Assembly: GCF_963678835.1 (NCBI RefSeq)
Contig: NZ_OY787469.1
Coordinates: forward strand, 310,001-374,000
Reading direction: 5' to 3'
DNA: 64,000 bases
Origin: an uncultured Desulfuromonas sp.
Lineage (GTDB): Bacteria > Desulfobacterota > Desulfuromonadia > Desulfuromonadales > Desulfuromonadaceae
Shown: positions 1-8,879 of the stretch, piece by piece
Numbering within the stretch: the first letter of the stretch is position 1
How the letters are laid out: every line of letters starts with the position of its first letter
Notes under the pieces: generated by a model
Database searches by the model: none
Seen by the model: only the letters and a program-made list of their open reading frames with translations
What the model was told of the DNA's origin: nothing
Made by a program: the position numbers and the translations under genes

Positions 1-764
1 CGAAACTTGCCTTTGGCATCGACGGCGTCGAGGTACAATGAGGACAGGAAAATTTCCAGCTTCTCAGTGATTGGCGCGCGCAGTTTCAGGTGGACGTCTT
101 TGCGCTCATATTCCCCGGCTTGGTCGTCGTCCGTGGCCAGATTGGTGAAATAGCCGTCAGTTTTTTCCAGCGCGGCCGCGACGGACAGAAACAGCCGGTC
201 TGGCTGTAGCGGACCGCCGACTTCAGCCTGAAGTCGCGCCGTGCCCGAATGATCGTCGCTGTCGTAAAGACCGACCCGCGCAGAGCACGCAGCCCGTGTT
301 TCATTATCGACGGACGCGGTGACGAGATGAATCACACCGGATTCGGTGTTGCTGCCGTAAAGCGTGCCCTGCGGCCCTTTGAGGATCTCCACCCGGCCAA
401 GGTGCAACAACGATGGTTGCTGCATGAAAACCGTCGGCAGCGCCACGCCGTCGATGAAAATTCCAGCCGGGCCCTGCAGGGTGGCCACGAACGGCGAAAC
501 GCCGCGAATCATGACGGCATTACCGACGTTGTCCGCCTTGACATGCACATTGGCGGCAAACCGCGACAGATCCTTCAAAGTGTGGATCTCTTTTTCTTCC
601 AGGCTGCCACGACTGAAAACATCCATGCTGATGGGTGTTATATTTTGCGGCTGGGAAAATTTTTGCGCGGTAACCACGATGGTCTCTTCGTCGCCGTCCA
701 CGAGAGCCACGGCCGGGGCACTCAACAGAAGTAACAGTAACAGTGCCGAAACGGTATGATGCAT
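1..764 (-). CDS. TonB-dependent outer-membrane receptor, 5' part only (gene runs off the left edge)
   Basis: The reading frame starts at an ATG at 764, 6 bases after a GGAGG-type ribosome site at 771-775, and stays open for 254 codons to the window edge. It begins with a signal peptide ending in a PAVA-like stretch, then a TonB-box/plug region with 'TIVVTAQKFSQ', 'MIRGVSPF', 'FIDGVALP' and the plug hallmark 'VEILKGPQGTLYGSNTESG' followed by 'IHLVT', then the first barrel strands. This is the FyuA/ferric-siderophore receptor group: TonB/ExbBD-energised import of a metal chelate across the outer membrane. The barrel and C-terminal Phe lie outside the window. The substrate is unknown; siderophore uptake is inferred from the PchR-type regulators nearby. 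Confidence 0.93.
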   Translation of the reverse strand, partial: MHHTVSALLLLLLLSAPAVALVDGDEETIVVTAQKFSQPQNITPISMDVFSRGSLEEKEIHTLKDLSRFAANVHVKADNVGNAVMIRGVSPFVATLQGPAGIFIDGVALPTVFMQQPSLLHLGRVEILKGPQGTLYGSNTESGVIHLVTASVDNETRAACSARVGLYDSDDHSGTARLQAEVGGPLQPDRLFLSVAAALEKTDGYFTNLATDDDQAGEYERKDVHLKLRAPITEKLEIFLSSLYLDAVDAKGKF

Positions 765-1244
765 GACAAGCCTCCTGTGTTTTTAGCCTGAATCAAGTCC
801 ATGGTGTGACGAGCACATGCCCGTATGTTTTGCCCTCCACGGATTCAGATTTAAGATCGGAGGATACGAAAAGGCACGCCGCCGTGACTATCATCCGCTG
901 CACGAAAAGTTGTCTTTGCGGATCGTTATAAATCGGCAACACCCCGTTTTTTGTGAAGACGGCTTTTTAGCGGCGATGACTAAACCCACACGAACCTCAA
1001 GAACTTAGCTGTCTAAAACATGACTATTATTGTTTTGTTTATATATAAGAGTGAAACGGTAATAATTGACAGATCTCATACCCAAGGCTAGCCTTTGCAA
1101 AGTTGTGGTTAGCAAACGATAATACGGGAAAACGTGTGCTCTATTTTATAACTATTTTTGTCTTCAATAGTTTGCGGAAGAATGTTCCGCTTTTTTCTGA
1201 ACAAGAGAACCCGCAAGGGAGAAACATCGATCAGGGAGGTGGCG
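765..1244. other. Intergenic region between divergent TBDR and bacteriohemerythrin; no gene seen
   Basis: About 480 bases with no convincing coding region; a 63-codon frame at 817-1008 has no family resemblance. The stretch around 838-858 reads CACGGATTCAG then ATTTAAGATCGGAGG. It resembles the sequence just before the receptor gene at 8880 (CACGGATTCAGGTTCAAAAAGG), so it may be the leader of a gene since deleted. The part at 1010-1080 is AT-rich and is the likely promoter zone for the hemerythrin gene, but I cannot assign -35/-10 boxes with confidence. Confidence 0.4.
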
Positions 1245-1751
1245 ATGAAAACTGAACCGAAAGAGCGTCGTGTTTATGTGGTGGAATGGAAAGAGGCGTA
1301 CAGCAACGGAATTGATGAGGTTGATGAGCAGCACAAACATCTGTTTTTTCTGGTGAAGTGTCTGAAGCTTGAAACCATTGAGAAAACGTTGGATGAGCTG
1401 GCAGACTACGTATTCAGCCACTTTTCCACCGAGCAAAAACTGATGGAGGAGAGTGACTACCCCGATCAAGAACGCCATCGTCAGATTCATGATCAGTTTG
1501 TTTCAAACGTGGCGGAATGTATTGCCAACGATGATCCCTGGGATGACGAGCGTCTCCACGAGTTACGCAAGTTTCTCAATAAATGGCTGATCGGCCATAT
1601 CATGACAGACGACCAGCAGTTTGGTCGCTGGTACAAGCAGTATCAATATCAACAGAACTTTGAAGAATTGCGCTTTTCCGGTGATGATGAACGGGGGTGG
1701 TTGAGCCACTTGTTCAAACCGGATTGGGTTTTACGCCTGCTGGGGAAATAG
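1245..1751 (+). CDS. Bacteriohemerythrin (O2-binding di-iron protein)
   Basis: A 168-residue single-domain hemerythrin. The whole ligand set is visible: 'DEQHKHLF', 'HFSTEQKLM', the H-x3-H pair in 'HRQIHDQF', and 'HIMTDDQQF', which give the His/Glu/Asp ligands of an oxo-bridged di-iron site. Such proteins bind O2 reversibly in the cytoplasm for storage, delivery or sensing in anaerobes and microaerophiles. The frame is open from 1158, but the ATG at 1245 directly after AGGGAGGTGGCG is the better start. It converges on a second bacteriohemerythrin (1800-2228) and lies near a chemoreceptor, suggesting a small oxygen-handling group. The C-terminal 25 residues extend past the usual domain. Confidence 0.93.
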   Translation: MKTEPKERRVYVVEWKEAYSNGIDEVDEQHKHLFFLVKCLKLETIEKTLDELADYVFSHFSTEQKLMEESDYPDQERHRQIHDQFVSNVAECIANDDPWDDERLHELRKFLNKWLIGHIMTDDQQFGRWYKQYQYQQNFEELRFSGDDERGWLSHLFKPDWVLRLLGK

Positions 1752-1799
1752 AGGACCGACGATTTCATCAAAGGCGACAAAAACATAAGCAGGCTGGTG

Positions 1800-2228
1800 C
1801 TACAAAACCGGAGGCCCGCAGTCGTAGACATGTTGGCTGCGCAGGAATTCGCCGAACTGGCCGTCGGTTTTAACAATGTGATTGAGTAACCACTCGCGCA
1901 GGGATTTATAAAGATCGGAGGAGAGCCCCGTGTAGCCGGTCAGCACTTGTTCCTGGTAGTCACTCACGGTCTTTTTAAAGGCACGGTGGGCCTTGATATG
2001 GGCTTCCATCCCAGGATAGCGGTGTTTCAGCATGGCTTCCTCTTCATGCTGGAAATGCTTGCGGATATAAAGATTGAGTGTCGGAAAAAGCGATGTCAGA
2101 ACCTCATCGCCCTGTTTCTTGCGGATGGCTTCGTACAGTTCATTAAGGGCGTTGACCAGGGCACGGTGTTCCGCATCAAAGGTGGGATTGCCGGTTTCAT
2201 AGCAGGATTTCCAGGTAATGGTTGCCAC
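1800..2228 (-). CDS. Bacteriohemerythrin, second paralogue
   Basis: A 142-residue hemerythrin domain with 'FDAEHRALV', 'HFQHEEEAML', 'HIKAHRAF' and 'HIVKTDGQF', so all di-iron ligands are present. I prefer the GTG at 2228 because GAGGT sits 4 bases before it and the protein then begins 'MATITW', as is usual for the family. An ATG at 2267 in the same frame would add 13 residues but has no ribosome site. It is clearly diverged from the neighbour at 1245-1751 and convergent with it, with only about 50 bases between stop codons. O2 binding is known for the family; a specific role is inferred. Confidence 0.9.
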   Translation of the reverse strand: MATITWKSCYETGNPTFDAEHRALVNALNELYEAIRKKQGDEVLTSLFPTLNLYIRKHFQHEEEAMLKHRYPGMEAHIKAHRAFKKTVSDYQEQVLTGYTGLSSDLYKSLREWLLNHIVKTDGQFGEFLRSQHVYDCGPPVL

Positions 2229-2429
2229 TGCGACCTCGTCAGAAATTGGGGTTACGCTGAAGAACATGGTGGCACAGAACAATGAAAAACGTCAATGCGC
2301 TGGGTCACACTCTGTGGTCGGACGTGGTAACACTTCGCACAGAGGCTGGTGCAGGTGGCGATTTGGTAAAGGCAATCCTGTGTGCAAGGGGATGTGGCGA
2401 TAACAACAAAGACATGAAGGTGCCTTGTT

Positions 2430-2482
2430 GCAGCACCCACCACACCGCTGACAAGTTTAAAGCAAACGGATGTGGTGGGTTG
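2430..2482 (-). terminator. Hairpin downstream of the chemoreceptor gene
   Basis: CACCCACCACACC at about 2437 pairs with GGATGTGGTGGGTTG at about 2470 (10 of 11 core bases) across a loop of about 25 bases, just past the stop of the minus-strand chemoreceptor gene. There is no clear T-run, so its role as a terminator is tentative. Confidence 0.35.
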
Positions 2483-2497
2483 CGAATGAGGCAGCGT

Positions 2498-4222
2498 TTA
2501 CCCTTCCCACGCCAGGCTTGGTGCCGAAGGCCCCGCAGCCGCTAAACTGCCGGAAGACAGTTTGAAGTTACTCAGCATTTGCTGTAACTCGATGGCCTGG
2601 CTCGAGAGTTCTTCACTGGTCGCAGCACTCTCTTCAGCATTGGCCGTTGTCTGCTGGATGACTTGATCAATCTGTCCCAGAGCTAAATTGATTTGATTGA
2701 TCCCCTGCGATTGTTCATTGCTGGTTATGGCAATATCCTTGATAAGGCTGGACACTTTTGTGATTGATTCGACAATCTCTGTCAGGGAGGTTGCCGTTGT
2801 CTGGGCAATCTGAGAACCGTTGGCTGTTTTGGCGACGGATCCTTCGATCAGCTCAGCGGTTTCACTGGCGGCTTTTGCGCTGCGCGCAGCCAGATTGCGC
2901 ACCTCTTCAGCGACAACCGCAAAGCCTTTACCGTGCTGCCCGGCTCTGGCTGCTTCAACAGCGGCATTCAGTGCGAGAAGGTTGGTTTGAAACGCGATCT
3001 CATCAATGACCTTGATAATTTTACGGATATTTTCCCCGGCGGTATTGATTTCGGCCATAGCCGCCACCATGGAAGACATTTGTTGGTTGCCGCTATCCGC
3101 AGCATGACGTGCGTCATTGGCCAGATTGTTGGCCACGTTGGCGTTTTGGGCACTCTGCTCTATTTTACCGCCGATCTCATTCATGGAGCTGTTGATTTCC
3201 TCCATAGACGCCGCGGATTGGGTCGCTCCCTGAGAAAGCGATTGCGCCGCGTCAGAAACACTGACACTGCCGGCATTGACCTGCTGTCCGGCACTTTGCA
3301 GCTGGGCAAAAACCTTGTTGAGGTCTTCGCCAACCTTCTGGATAGAATTGCGCAAAACATCCTCATTATCGACTGGGCAAACTGAAAAGGTCAGATCACC
3401 GGCGGCCAACATCTGCAAAGGGCGAACGACATCCTGCTGCATACTGTCAACAAACTTATCCATAGTTTGGCCCATCAGGCCAATCTCGTCAGTAGTCGTC
3501 AATAGAAGTTTCTGGTCGAGGCGGCCTTTTGCCATGTCGTGAAGCATTTGGACAATTTTTTTGAGCGGTTTGTTGATGCTGCTCGAAATAAACCAGGAGA
3601 CCAATATGGCAATCAAAACAGAAGCGCACACGGTGGCTAGGATCGTTAGTGTCGCGGAGCGGTATTTTGCCTCAGAAGCAAGCTCAGATTGTTTGGCATC
3701 AGCGATCAGCACCTCGGTCGATTGGTCGATGAAGTCGCGCATTTTTTCAAACTTTTCCTGAGCGTCACCTAGGCTGAGGGCGATCGCGGCTTCAGGCTGG
3801 TCCGCAATCTCTTTGACAACCTGCCTGGACACCGGTTCCCACTCCTTCAGAGCCGCGAGGAACTGACGGTAAAGTTCATGAGCTTTGGAATTTGTCGACA
3901 GCTTGGCGAAATGTTCCATACGCTCTTTGACCTGCTTGAGGTTGGTCTCATAATCATCCTGAAGGGTACGGAGCATCTCCTTATCCTGCTGGCCGGCGAA
4001 AATCAGCGTCCGCTCAGAGACCAGAAGTTGCTGAAGATCGCGATCGGCCTCAATCAGATTATCCATACTTGGCAGCTCAACACTGTAAAACAGCTTCATG
4101 TTGCCAAAAAGAAACGTAGAACTGCTGTAACCGGCAAACCCGGTGACAAGGAGGAGAAAAATCATCAGCGAAAAACCGTAGATCAACTTAGTTCTGATTT
4201 TGAGATTGCGTAAAAAATCCAT
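2498..4222 (-). CDS. Methyl-accepting chemotaxis protein (4HB sensor, HAMP, MA domain)
   Basis: 574 residues. Layout: N-terminal membrane segment (about 13-33), periplasmic four-helix sensor (about 35-185), second membrane segment (about 190-212), HAMP domain (about 213-265) and the cytoplasmic signalling coiled coil with the CheA/CheW-binding hairpin tip '[19 protein letters not shown]' followed by '[14 protein letters not shown]'. It sits as a dimer/trimer array in the inner membrane and controls CheA. The ATG at 4222 follows AAGGAG at a good distance. The 4HB sensor type does not reveal the ligand; the hemerythrins beside it make a redox or O2-linked cue possible, but that is inference. 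Confidence 0.95.
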   Translation of the reverse strand: MDFLRNLKIRTKLIYGFSLMIFLLLVTGFAGYSSSTFLFGNMKLFYSVELPSMDNLIEADRDLQQLLVSERTLIFAGQQDKEMLRTLQDDYETNLKQVKERMEHFAKLSTNSKAHELYRQFLAALKEWEPVSRQVVKEIADQPEAAIALSLGDAQEKFEKMRDFIDQSTEVLIADAKQSELASEAKYRSATLTILATVCASVLIAILVSWFISSSINKPLKKIVQMLHDMAKGRLDQKLLLTTTDEIGLMGQTMDKFVDSMQQDVVRPLQMLAAGDLTFSVCPVDNEDVLRNSIQKVGEDLNKVFAQLQSAGQQVNAGSVSVSDAAQSLSQGATQSAASMEEINSSMNEIGGKIEQSAQNANVANNLANDARHAADSGNQQMSSMVAAMAEINTAGENIRKIIKVIDEIAFQTNLLALNAAVEAARAGQHGKGFAVVAEEVRNLAARSAKAASETAELIEGSVAKTANGSQIAQTTATSLTEIVESITKVSSLIKDIAITSNEQSQGINQINLALGQIDQVIQQTTANAEESAATSEELSSQAIELQQMLSNFKLSSGSLAAAGPSAPSLAWEG

Positions 4223-5148
4223 AACCGGCTCCTTGAATTCATTAGTGAGAAAGATCGGAGGATTGAAGGTTCAATCCATTCTGACACAAACGTTGGTCAG
4301 ACTATTTTAAAAAGCGCTATTTTTAAGGGTGTTACCAAGTTGATCTGCCTTTTTTCCTGTCCGGGATTGGTCTGTCAGACAAAATAATGAAAAGCAACAT
4401 CCACATTATGATTCCAGTTTACCAATTAATTTAGAAACGTCAGTATTATAGTGGCAATTTATTTTTAACACACTGTATTTATTGGCTTTGTGAGAAATAT
4501 GGCGAAATTTTAGTTTGAAAATGGTGTCCACAAATGAAACGCAGTGCTCTGTCAATGCTAAAAACGATAAAAGACGTCGATTACGCGCTTTATGCCGCAA
4601 TGAAAGCAATAGGCGTTCTTGGTATTTTGCTCTCGGGATTGTTTCAAAGCGGGGGTGGAGAAAAACAGTTATCCGTTAAACTGTTCGTAGCCCATAAATG
4701 GCCTCCGTCAAACCGAATCCAGCGCTTTGTCAATGCTAAAAATTCGAGTGAATGGCACAGCATCGTGCCATTCACACAAGGCGCGAAATCGCCGAAGTGG
4801 CCGCTCCACTTCAAGATTTTGCAACGCAGTGAGAAGGGTGCGAGGCGCAGCCAGACCCGAAGATTTCGTGTTGTCAGAGCACTGCCAGGGAGAACCATGA
4901 TTGCGGAAACTCTGCTGGCGCAGTCCACCGCGTCAGGGCCTTTTCAACGGCACAAGCCGAAAATTCGATTTCCGTCTTATTTACAAAATCAATCACGTGA
5001 AGACCTGTTCTTGATTTTGTCCGCCCGTCCATGGGCTGTTTTTTTGCGAAACGGCCATGACAAAGGCCCTGAACCGACTTTGTCATTACTCTGACGTGAC
5101 TGAAAGCCCGTCCAAACCGCTGCACGTTCAGCCGACCTTAAAAGAAAT
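4223..5148. repeat. Non-coding, hairpin-rich intergenic block
   Basis: About 1 kb with no convincing gene. It contains two partial direct copies of a phrase (CAGTGCTCTGTCAATGCTAA at 4542 and CAGCGCTTTGTCAATGCTAA near 4719), a perfect 11-bp hairpin at 4748-4775 (GTGAATGGCAC/GTGCCATTCAC), another at 4794-4812 (GAAGTGG/CCACTTC), and a copy of the dispersed element described at 4915-5047. The long open frame across 4534-5094 is built from these repeats and I do not regard it as a gene. Confidence 0.6.
4915..5047 (-). repeat. Dispersed hairpin element, copy 1
   Basis: Read on the minus strand it begins CAGCCCATGGACGGGCGGAC, has the inner hairpin ACAAAATCAA...TTGATTTTGT, then the conserved AAGACGGAAATCG and a tail GAAAAGGCCCTGACG. 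The same order of blocks recurs at 14117, 30634, 31800 and 50862. Right beside it (5048-5093) is a second tail-type segment (GCGAAACGGCCATGACAAAG) in the opposite orientation, matching the 3' end of the copy at 30634. Confidence 0.7.
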
Positions 5149-5163
5149 TGAAAATTATTATCA
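5149..5163 (+). promoter_or_regulatory. Fur-box-like site before the AraC regulator at 5255
   Basis: TGAAAATTATTATCA matches 13 of 15 positions of the classical Fur 7-1-7 palindrome TGATAATGATTATCA and lies about 90 bases upstream of the regulator start. This suggests iron repression of the regulator. The site is predicted by eye only. Confidence 0.45.
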
Positions 5164-5254
5164 AATGTGATCGTCGTCATTGCCTCGGGGCGACAAACTG
5201 GTTTACTAAACACCTGTCGGATCGTTCAACAGCCCCCGATTGGAGAAACGCTTT

Positions 5255-6169
5255 ATGCACGTCACAACCCCGATTTCAACCTTGAAGGCCCAGAGTTATG
5301 AACTACCCCGCAACATTCTGGTGGAGCATTTCGTGGTCCAGAGCGAATCGAAGTGTTCCATAGAGGTTCGGGGCGATCAGGACCGGATGGGATTTTTTTT
5401 CTGCCTGTCCGGACATGACTGCATCACGGTGGAGGGCAGCGGGGAAGTCGTGCATATCCGCAAAGGCGTGTGCGGCGTCTACCGTGAGTCCAAAGGGCTC
5501 AACCGCCTCGCGGTCTATGATCCCGCGACCCCCTTTTCTCTGCTCTCCGTCTCCATGCCTCTGGACACCATGGAGAGCCTGTTTCAGCAGGAAGGCTGCC
5601 GTCCGCCTCTGTTCGCGGACGAAACGGGATGGGCTGAAGACCGGCCCTACGCCTTTCGCTTCATGTCGGTTCAGCCCCAAATCAACACCGCGGTCTCCCA
5701 GATCATCGCTCCGCCGGTAGACAGCGGGCTGTCCCATGTTTACCTCGAAGGCAAAGCGCTGGAAATCGCCAGCCTCATGCTCCAGGACGTCACTTCCGGC
5801 TGCCGCGGCCATGGATTCTCCCCCACGTTGAATTCCAGACAAAGCGCCAGCCTCTATCACGCCCGTGAGCTGTTGGCCGACCAACTTCAGGACCCGCCTT
5901 CGCTGGCGGAGCTGGCCAGGCAGTGCGGGCTCAACCACAACCTCCTTAACTGCGGTTTTAAGGAACTGTTCGGCCAGACTCCTTACGACTACTTGCGCAC
6001 CCTGCGCCTGGAAAAAGCCCGAAAACTGCTGGCTTCCGGGGAATGCAATGTCACCGAAGCCTGCCTCGACGTGGGTTACTCCAACCTGAGCCACTTTGCC
6101 AAAATGTACCGCAAACAGTTCGGACTCAGCCCGATCAAAGACAAAAAACGCCTCTTTGCCCTGTCATAA
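5255..6169 (+). CDS. AraC-family transcriptional activator, PchR/YbtA type
   Basis: 304 residues: a ligand-sensing N-terminal half (about 1-200) and a C-terminal double helix-turn-helix (about 205-300) with 'LAELARQCGLNHNLLNCGFK' and 'VTEACLDVGYSNLSHFAKM', ending 'YRKQFGLSPIKDKK'. The FKELFGQTPYDYL signature is typical of PchR and YbtA, which bind a ferric siderophore (pyochelin, yersiniabactin) and activate the cognate receptor. The ATG at 5255 follows GGAG at an acceptable distance. A Fur-like site lies upstream, and three more homologues and a receptor follow on the same strand. The ligand is not known. Confidence 0.9.
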   Translation: MHVTTPISTLKAQSYELPRNILVEHFVVQSESKCSIEVRGDQDRMGFFFCLSGHDCITVEGSGEVVHIRKGVCGVYRESKGLNRLAVYDPATPFSLLSVSMPLDTMESLFQQEGCRPPLFADETGWAEDRPYAFRFMSVQPQINTAVSQIIAPPVDSGLSHVYLEGKALEIASLMLQDVTSGCRGHGFSPTLNSRQSASLYHARELLADQLQDPPSLAELARQCGLNHNLLNCGFKELFGQTPYDYLRTLRLEKARKLLASGECNVTEACLDVGYSNLSHFAKMYRKQFGLSPIKDKKRLFALS

Positions 6170-6217
6170 CGAAAGAGAGGTCATGCGTTTTTTCCATGGC
6201 CGCCGGCCAATTGCAGG

Positions 6218-6290
6218 AGCGGCTTCAGACGCGATTTTTTCAATGCCCTTTTAAATTCACGCATAAATGCGTTCCCGCAGAAGTTTTTCA
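6218..6290 (+). repeat. REP-like palindromic repeat, copy 1 (degenerate)
   Basis: GCAGGAGCGGCTTCAGACGCGA is followed after about 27 bases by ACGCATAAATGCGTTCCCGC, the same two arms in the same order as the clearer copies at 14299 and 29122. It lies in the gap between two AraC genes; the rest of 6170-6488 holds no gene that I can see. Confidence 0.6.
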
Positions 6291-6488
6291 TGAGCCAAAA
6301 TAGTGCCCTGGATGCTCATTGAAAACGCCCCCCCTAATTCGCGCCGGGTATAATTTGTTGTCGGGCGTGACGGCGATCACTGCTTCAGTGCGGAGAATCG
6401 GGCTTACTGTATAAAATCCCGTTTGCATAGAATGGATTGCTGCGCATTCCGTGCTGTTTTGATCAAATGCTGCAGTGAGAATGAATCG

Positions 6489-7541
6489 ATGCCTTTAACT
6501 TCCCAACCAATATCCGCTGATCCCGGCGAGAAGTCACTGATCGACAAATATCGCAACTATTATCGTGAAAGAGAGCTGTTTGTCGAAGTGCCTCCAGCTC
6601 ATCCCGCTCCCTGGCAGCATCTGCGTATGGAGGTGCCGTTCGGCAAAGGTCGGGGTTGGATGGAGAGGATTGAGATCAGCCGCGGTTTGAGCGTCGGCCT
6701 GTGTGATTATCATGTCGATGATTACTTTGAAGACGAAGTGGCCGATATCGGTGTGGCGCTCGGTTTTGAGATTATGCTTTCGGGTTATTTTGAACTGTCA
6801 AATCCGGGAAGCGATAGGTGCACCTCAATCCGGGGTGGGGAATTATGGCTGCGCCGTGGCGGAACCGGGCATCTGCGCTACCGGCAACGGCCGGACAGCG
6901 CCATGCGCGGGGTCGGCATCGAACTGCCGAACGACATGGTCGATGCCTGGCTCGACGGCGCTCCCGACCCTCTGGCCCGGGCCCTGGAGAACTTGATGCG
7001 CGGACGAGGAGCGGGTTGCAACCTGTCGACGGAGGCCTGTCTGCTGGCTTATTTTGATCGGAGGCGTTCCGAAATCGGCGAAGACGCCGTGCGTCTGCTG
7101 GCGACATCAAGGGATACGTTTTTCGGACAGCTGCAGTTTGAGTCCCGTACCCTGGATTTTTTGACCCGGCTGCTCTCTATGGAGTACTGCCCGGATAAAA
7201 TCGAACCGCGCGGGCGAGCGCGGCATCAGGCCGCCATTGACGAGGCGGTGGATATTTTGCGCAGCGAATGGGCCGATCCGCCGACCATCGCCGCGCTGGC
7301 GCGCCGGGTGGGAATCAACGAGTGCTACCTCAAGGCGCAATTTCGCCGTTACACCGGGTTGTCCGTTGGTGAATTTGTGCGCAAATTACGCATGGAAAGA
7401 GCTCTTGAGCTGATCGAATCCGGTAATCACTCCGTTCTTGAAACCGCTTTTTGCGTCGGATATTCCAACCCCAGTCATTTCAGCGCAGCATTCAAGCGTT
7501 TTTACGGGCGCTTGCCATCCTTTTATCTCACTAAAAATTGA
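6489..7541 (+). CDS. AraC-family transcriptional activator, PchR type (second copy)
   Basis: 350 residues from the ATG at 6489; an earlier in-frame ATG at 6432 would give 369 residues and neither has a strong ribosome site, so the start is uncertain. The N-terminal half carries a long sensor region ('GLSVGLCDYHVDDYF', 'GGELWLRRGGTGHLRY'). The C-terminal AraC domain has 'IAALARRVGINECYLKAQFR' and 'VLETAFCVGYSNPSHFSAAF', ending in 'FKRFYGRLPSFYLTKN'. It is probably a DNA-binding activator of a metal-chelate receptor gene. It is strongly diverged from the flanking regulators, consistent with a different ligand. No Fur-like site was found just upstream. Confidence 0.88.
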   Translation: MPLTSQPISADPGEKSLIDKYRNYYRERELFVEVPPAHPAPWQHLRMEVPFGKGRGWMERIEISRGLSVGLCDYHVDDYFEDEVADIGVALGFEIMLSGYFELSNPGSDRCTSIRGGELWLRRGGTGHLRYRQRPDSAMRGVGIELPNDMVDAWLDGAPDPLARALENLMRGRGAGCNLSTEACLLAYFDRRRSEIGEDAVRLLATSRDTFFGQLQFESRTLDFLTRLLSMEYCPDKIEPRGRARHQAAIDEAVDILRSEWADPPTIAALARRVGINECYLKAQFRRYTGLSVGEFVRKLRMERALELIESGNHSVLETAFCVGYSNPSHFSAAFKRFYGRLPSFYLTKN

Positions 7542-7645
7542 GAGTGGTCGGCAGGGCTGCACCACAGCGCGACTGAAACGAGGCCGCCGTGAACTCGGTG
7601 GAAGCCATAATCAGTTTGCCGCAACGCAGAGAACAGGAGAACTCC

Positions 7646-8692
7646 ATGGTTGGTGAACCTGAACATCGTGTCACGATAGATTCCGCGCGCTGCTACAGCC
7701 TGGTTACCGCCGCGGATCAAGAGACCTGCTGCCATGCGATTGCCGACCCGGTTGTCCACTTCGCGTGCGCGCAGCCCTATGTCGAAATCGTTCCCGTGCA
7801 GCCGGGGATGCATCTTCATCTGACAAAAGTGCCGGCAAACACGCGACTGGCCGTGGCCTTCGACATTCAAAATGCACCGTTTACTTTTGAGTGCTGGCTG
7901 CAAGGCGGTATGGACTACTGCTATACGCGGGGGGATGAGATTTGCGGCAGAGACCAGGGGATGGCAGGTCGGCTTCTTATCGGCTCCGCCGGAAAAGAAC
8001 AGGGATTTGCCGAAACAATCGGCGGCGACGCCATCGATGTGGTGCAGCTGATGATCGATCCGGCCCTACTGCGGCTCACCCTGGAAAAATCCCTGTGTGG
8101 CTGTCGTTTGCACTACCGGGATTATATCTATCAGAACGGCACGCAGCACCGCTTTGCCTCCATCCCCATTCCGAGCGCTATTCTGCCTCTGGCGCAAAGC
8201 ATCTCCTCCTGCCCCGAAAAAGAGCCTTTTCGCCGACTTATTCTGGCCAACAAGGCGCATGAACTGTTTTATACACTTATCCTGGAACTGTTCCTCGGCC
8301 CGTGCGCCCGCAACGGCGCCACCCTCCCACCTCGGGATATTGCCCGATTTTACCGGGTAAAAGAGTTGATCGAGCAGAATCTGCACCCCCCGCTTTCCCA
8401 CAGCCAGATCGCCAAAGAGGTCGGCATCAACGAATTCAAGCTGAAAACCGGGTTCAAGGAGCTCTTCGGCCAGACCGTTTACGGCTATCTGCTGGAAAAA
8501 CGGATGGCCAAGGCCAAAGATCTGTTGGAAAACGGCACCAGCAGCGTCAGCGAGGTTGCCTGGGACATCGGTTATACCAATGTCAGTCATTTCATCTCCG
8601 TGTTCCGAAAGTTCCACGGCGTAACGCCGGGGAAGTTCCTCGCCTCGGTCCGCCGCAGGCTGGCAAGCCCGGCGTCACGCGCGATATCCTGA
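7646..8692 (+). CDS. AraC-family transcriptional activator, PchR type (third copy)
   Basis: 348 residues. The ATG at 7646 comes 7 bases after CAGGAG, and is preferred over a GTG at 7589. The sensor half is about 1-235; the AraC domain has 'HSQIAKEVGINEFKLKTGFK', 'ELFGQTVYGYL' and 'VSEVAWDIGYTNVSHFISVF'. The INEFKLKxGFKELFG block is the PchR hallmark. It lies immediately before, and on the same strand as, the receptor gene at 8880 (about 190 bases apart), the arrangement seen for pchR-fptA-like pairs, so it is the best candidate for that receptor's regulator. Confidence 0.91.
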   Translation: MVGEPEHRVTIDSARCYSLVTAADQETCCHAIADPVVHFACAQPYVEIVPVQPGMHLHLTKVPANTRLAVAFDIQNAPFTFECWLQGGMDYCYTRGDEICGRDQGMAGRLLIGSAGKEQGFAETIGGDAIDVVQLMIDPALLRLTLEKSLCGCRLHYRDYIYQNGTQHRFASIPIPSAILPLAQSISSCPEKEPFRRLILANKAHELFYTLILELFLGPCARNGATLPPRDIARFYRVKELIEQNLHPPLSHSQIAKEVGINEFKLKTGFKELFGQTVYGYLLEKRMAKAKDLLENGTSSVSEVAWDIGYTNVSHFISVFRKFHGVTPGKFLASVRRRLASPASRAIS

Positions 8693-8781
8693 ACAAACCG
8701 CCGTAGCGGCGAAAATCCTCCCGATGGCCGTATTTCTTCTCCGTTTCCAGGTAGTGCGCAAATGCCGAATTCCCTATTCTG

Positions 8782-8802
8782 AATTGAATTTTAATTTCAA
8801 TT
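8782..8802 (+). promoter_or_regulatory. AT-rich inverted repeat in the receptor promoter
   Basis: AATTGAATTTTAATTTCAATT is a near-perfect inverted repeat about 80 bases before the receptor start at 8880. It could be a degenerate Fur site or an AraC half-site pair. It does not match the Fur consensus well enough to decide. Confidence 0.3.
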
Positions 8803-8879
8803 TGAATCAGTGAGGTCATGGTGGATAAGAGCCTGTGCGTTCACGGATTCAGGTTCAAAAAGGAAAATGGAGAAGACGG

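Noticed and set aside
836-890. Riboswitch in the TBDR-hemerythrin gap
   Set aside because: I could not fit it to cobalamin, c-di-GMP, molybdenum-cofactor or other known riboswitch consensus patterns by eye.
4534-5094. 186-codon open frame on the plus strand
   Set aside because: It runs through two hairpins, partial direct repeats and a copy of the dispersed element, has no ribosome site and no domain pattern; it is repeat-derived.
5303-6094. 263-codon antisense frame over the first AraC gene
   Set aside because: The plus strand has a complete AraC domain and ribosome site; the antisense frame is a by-product of GC-rich codons.
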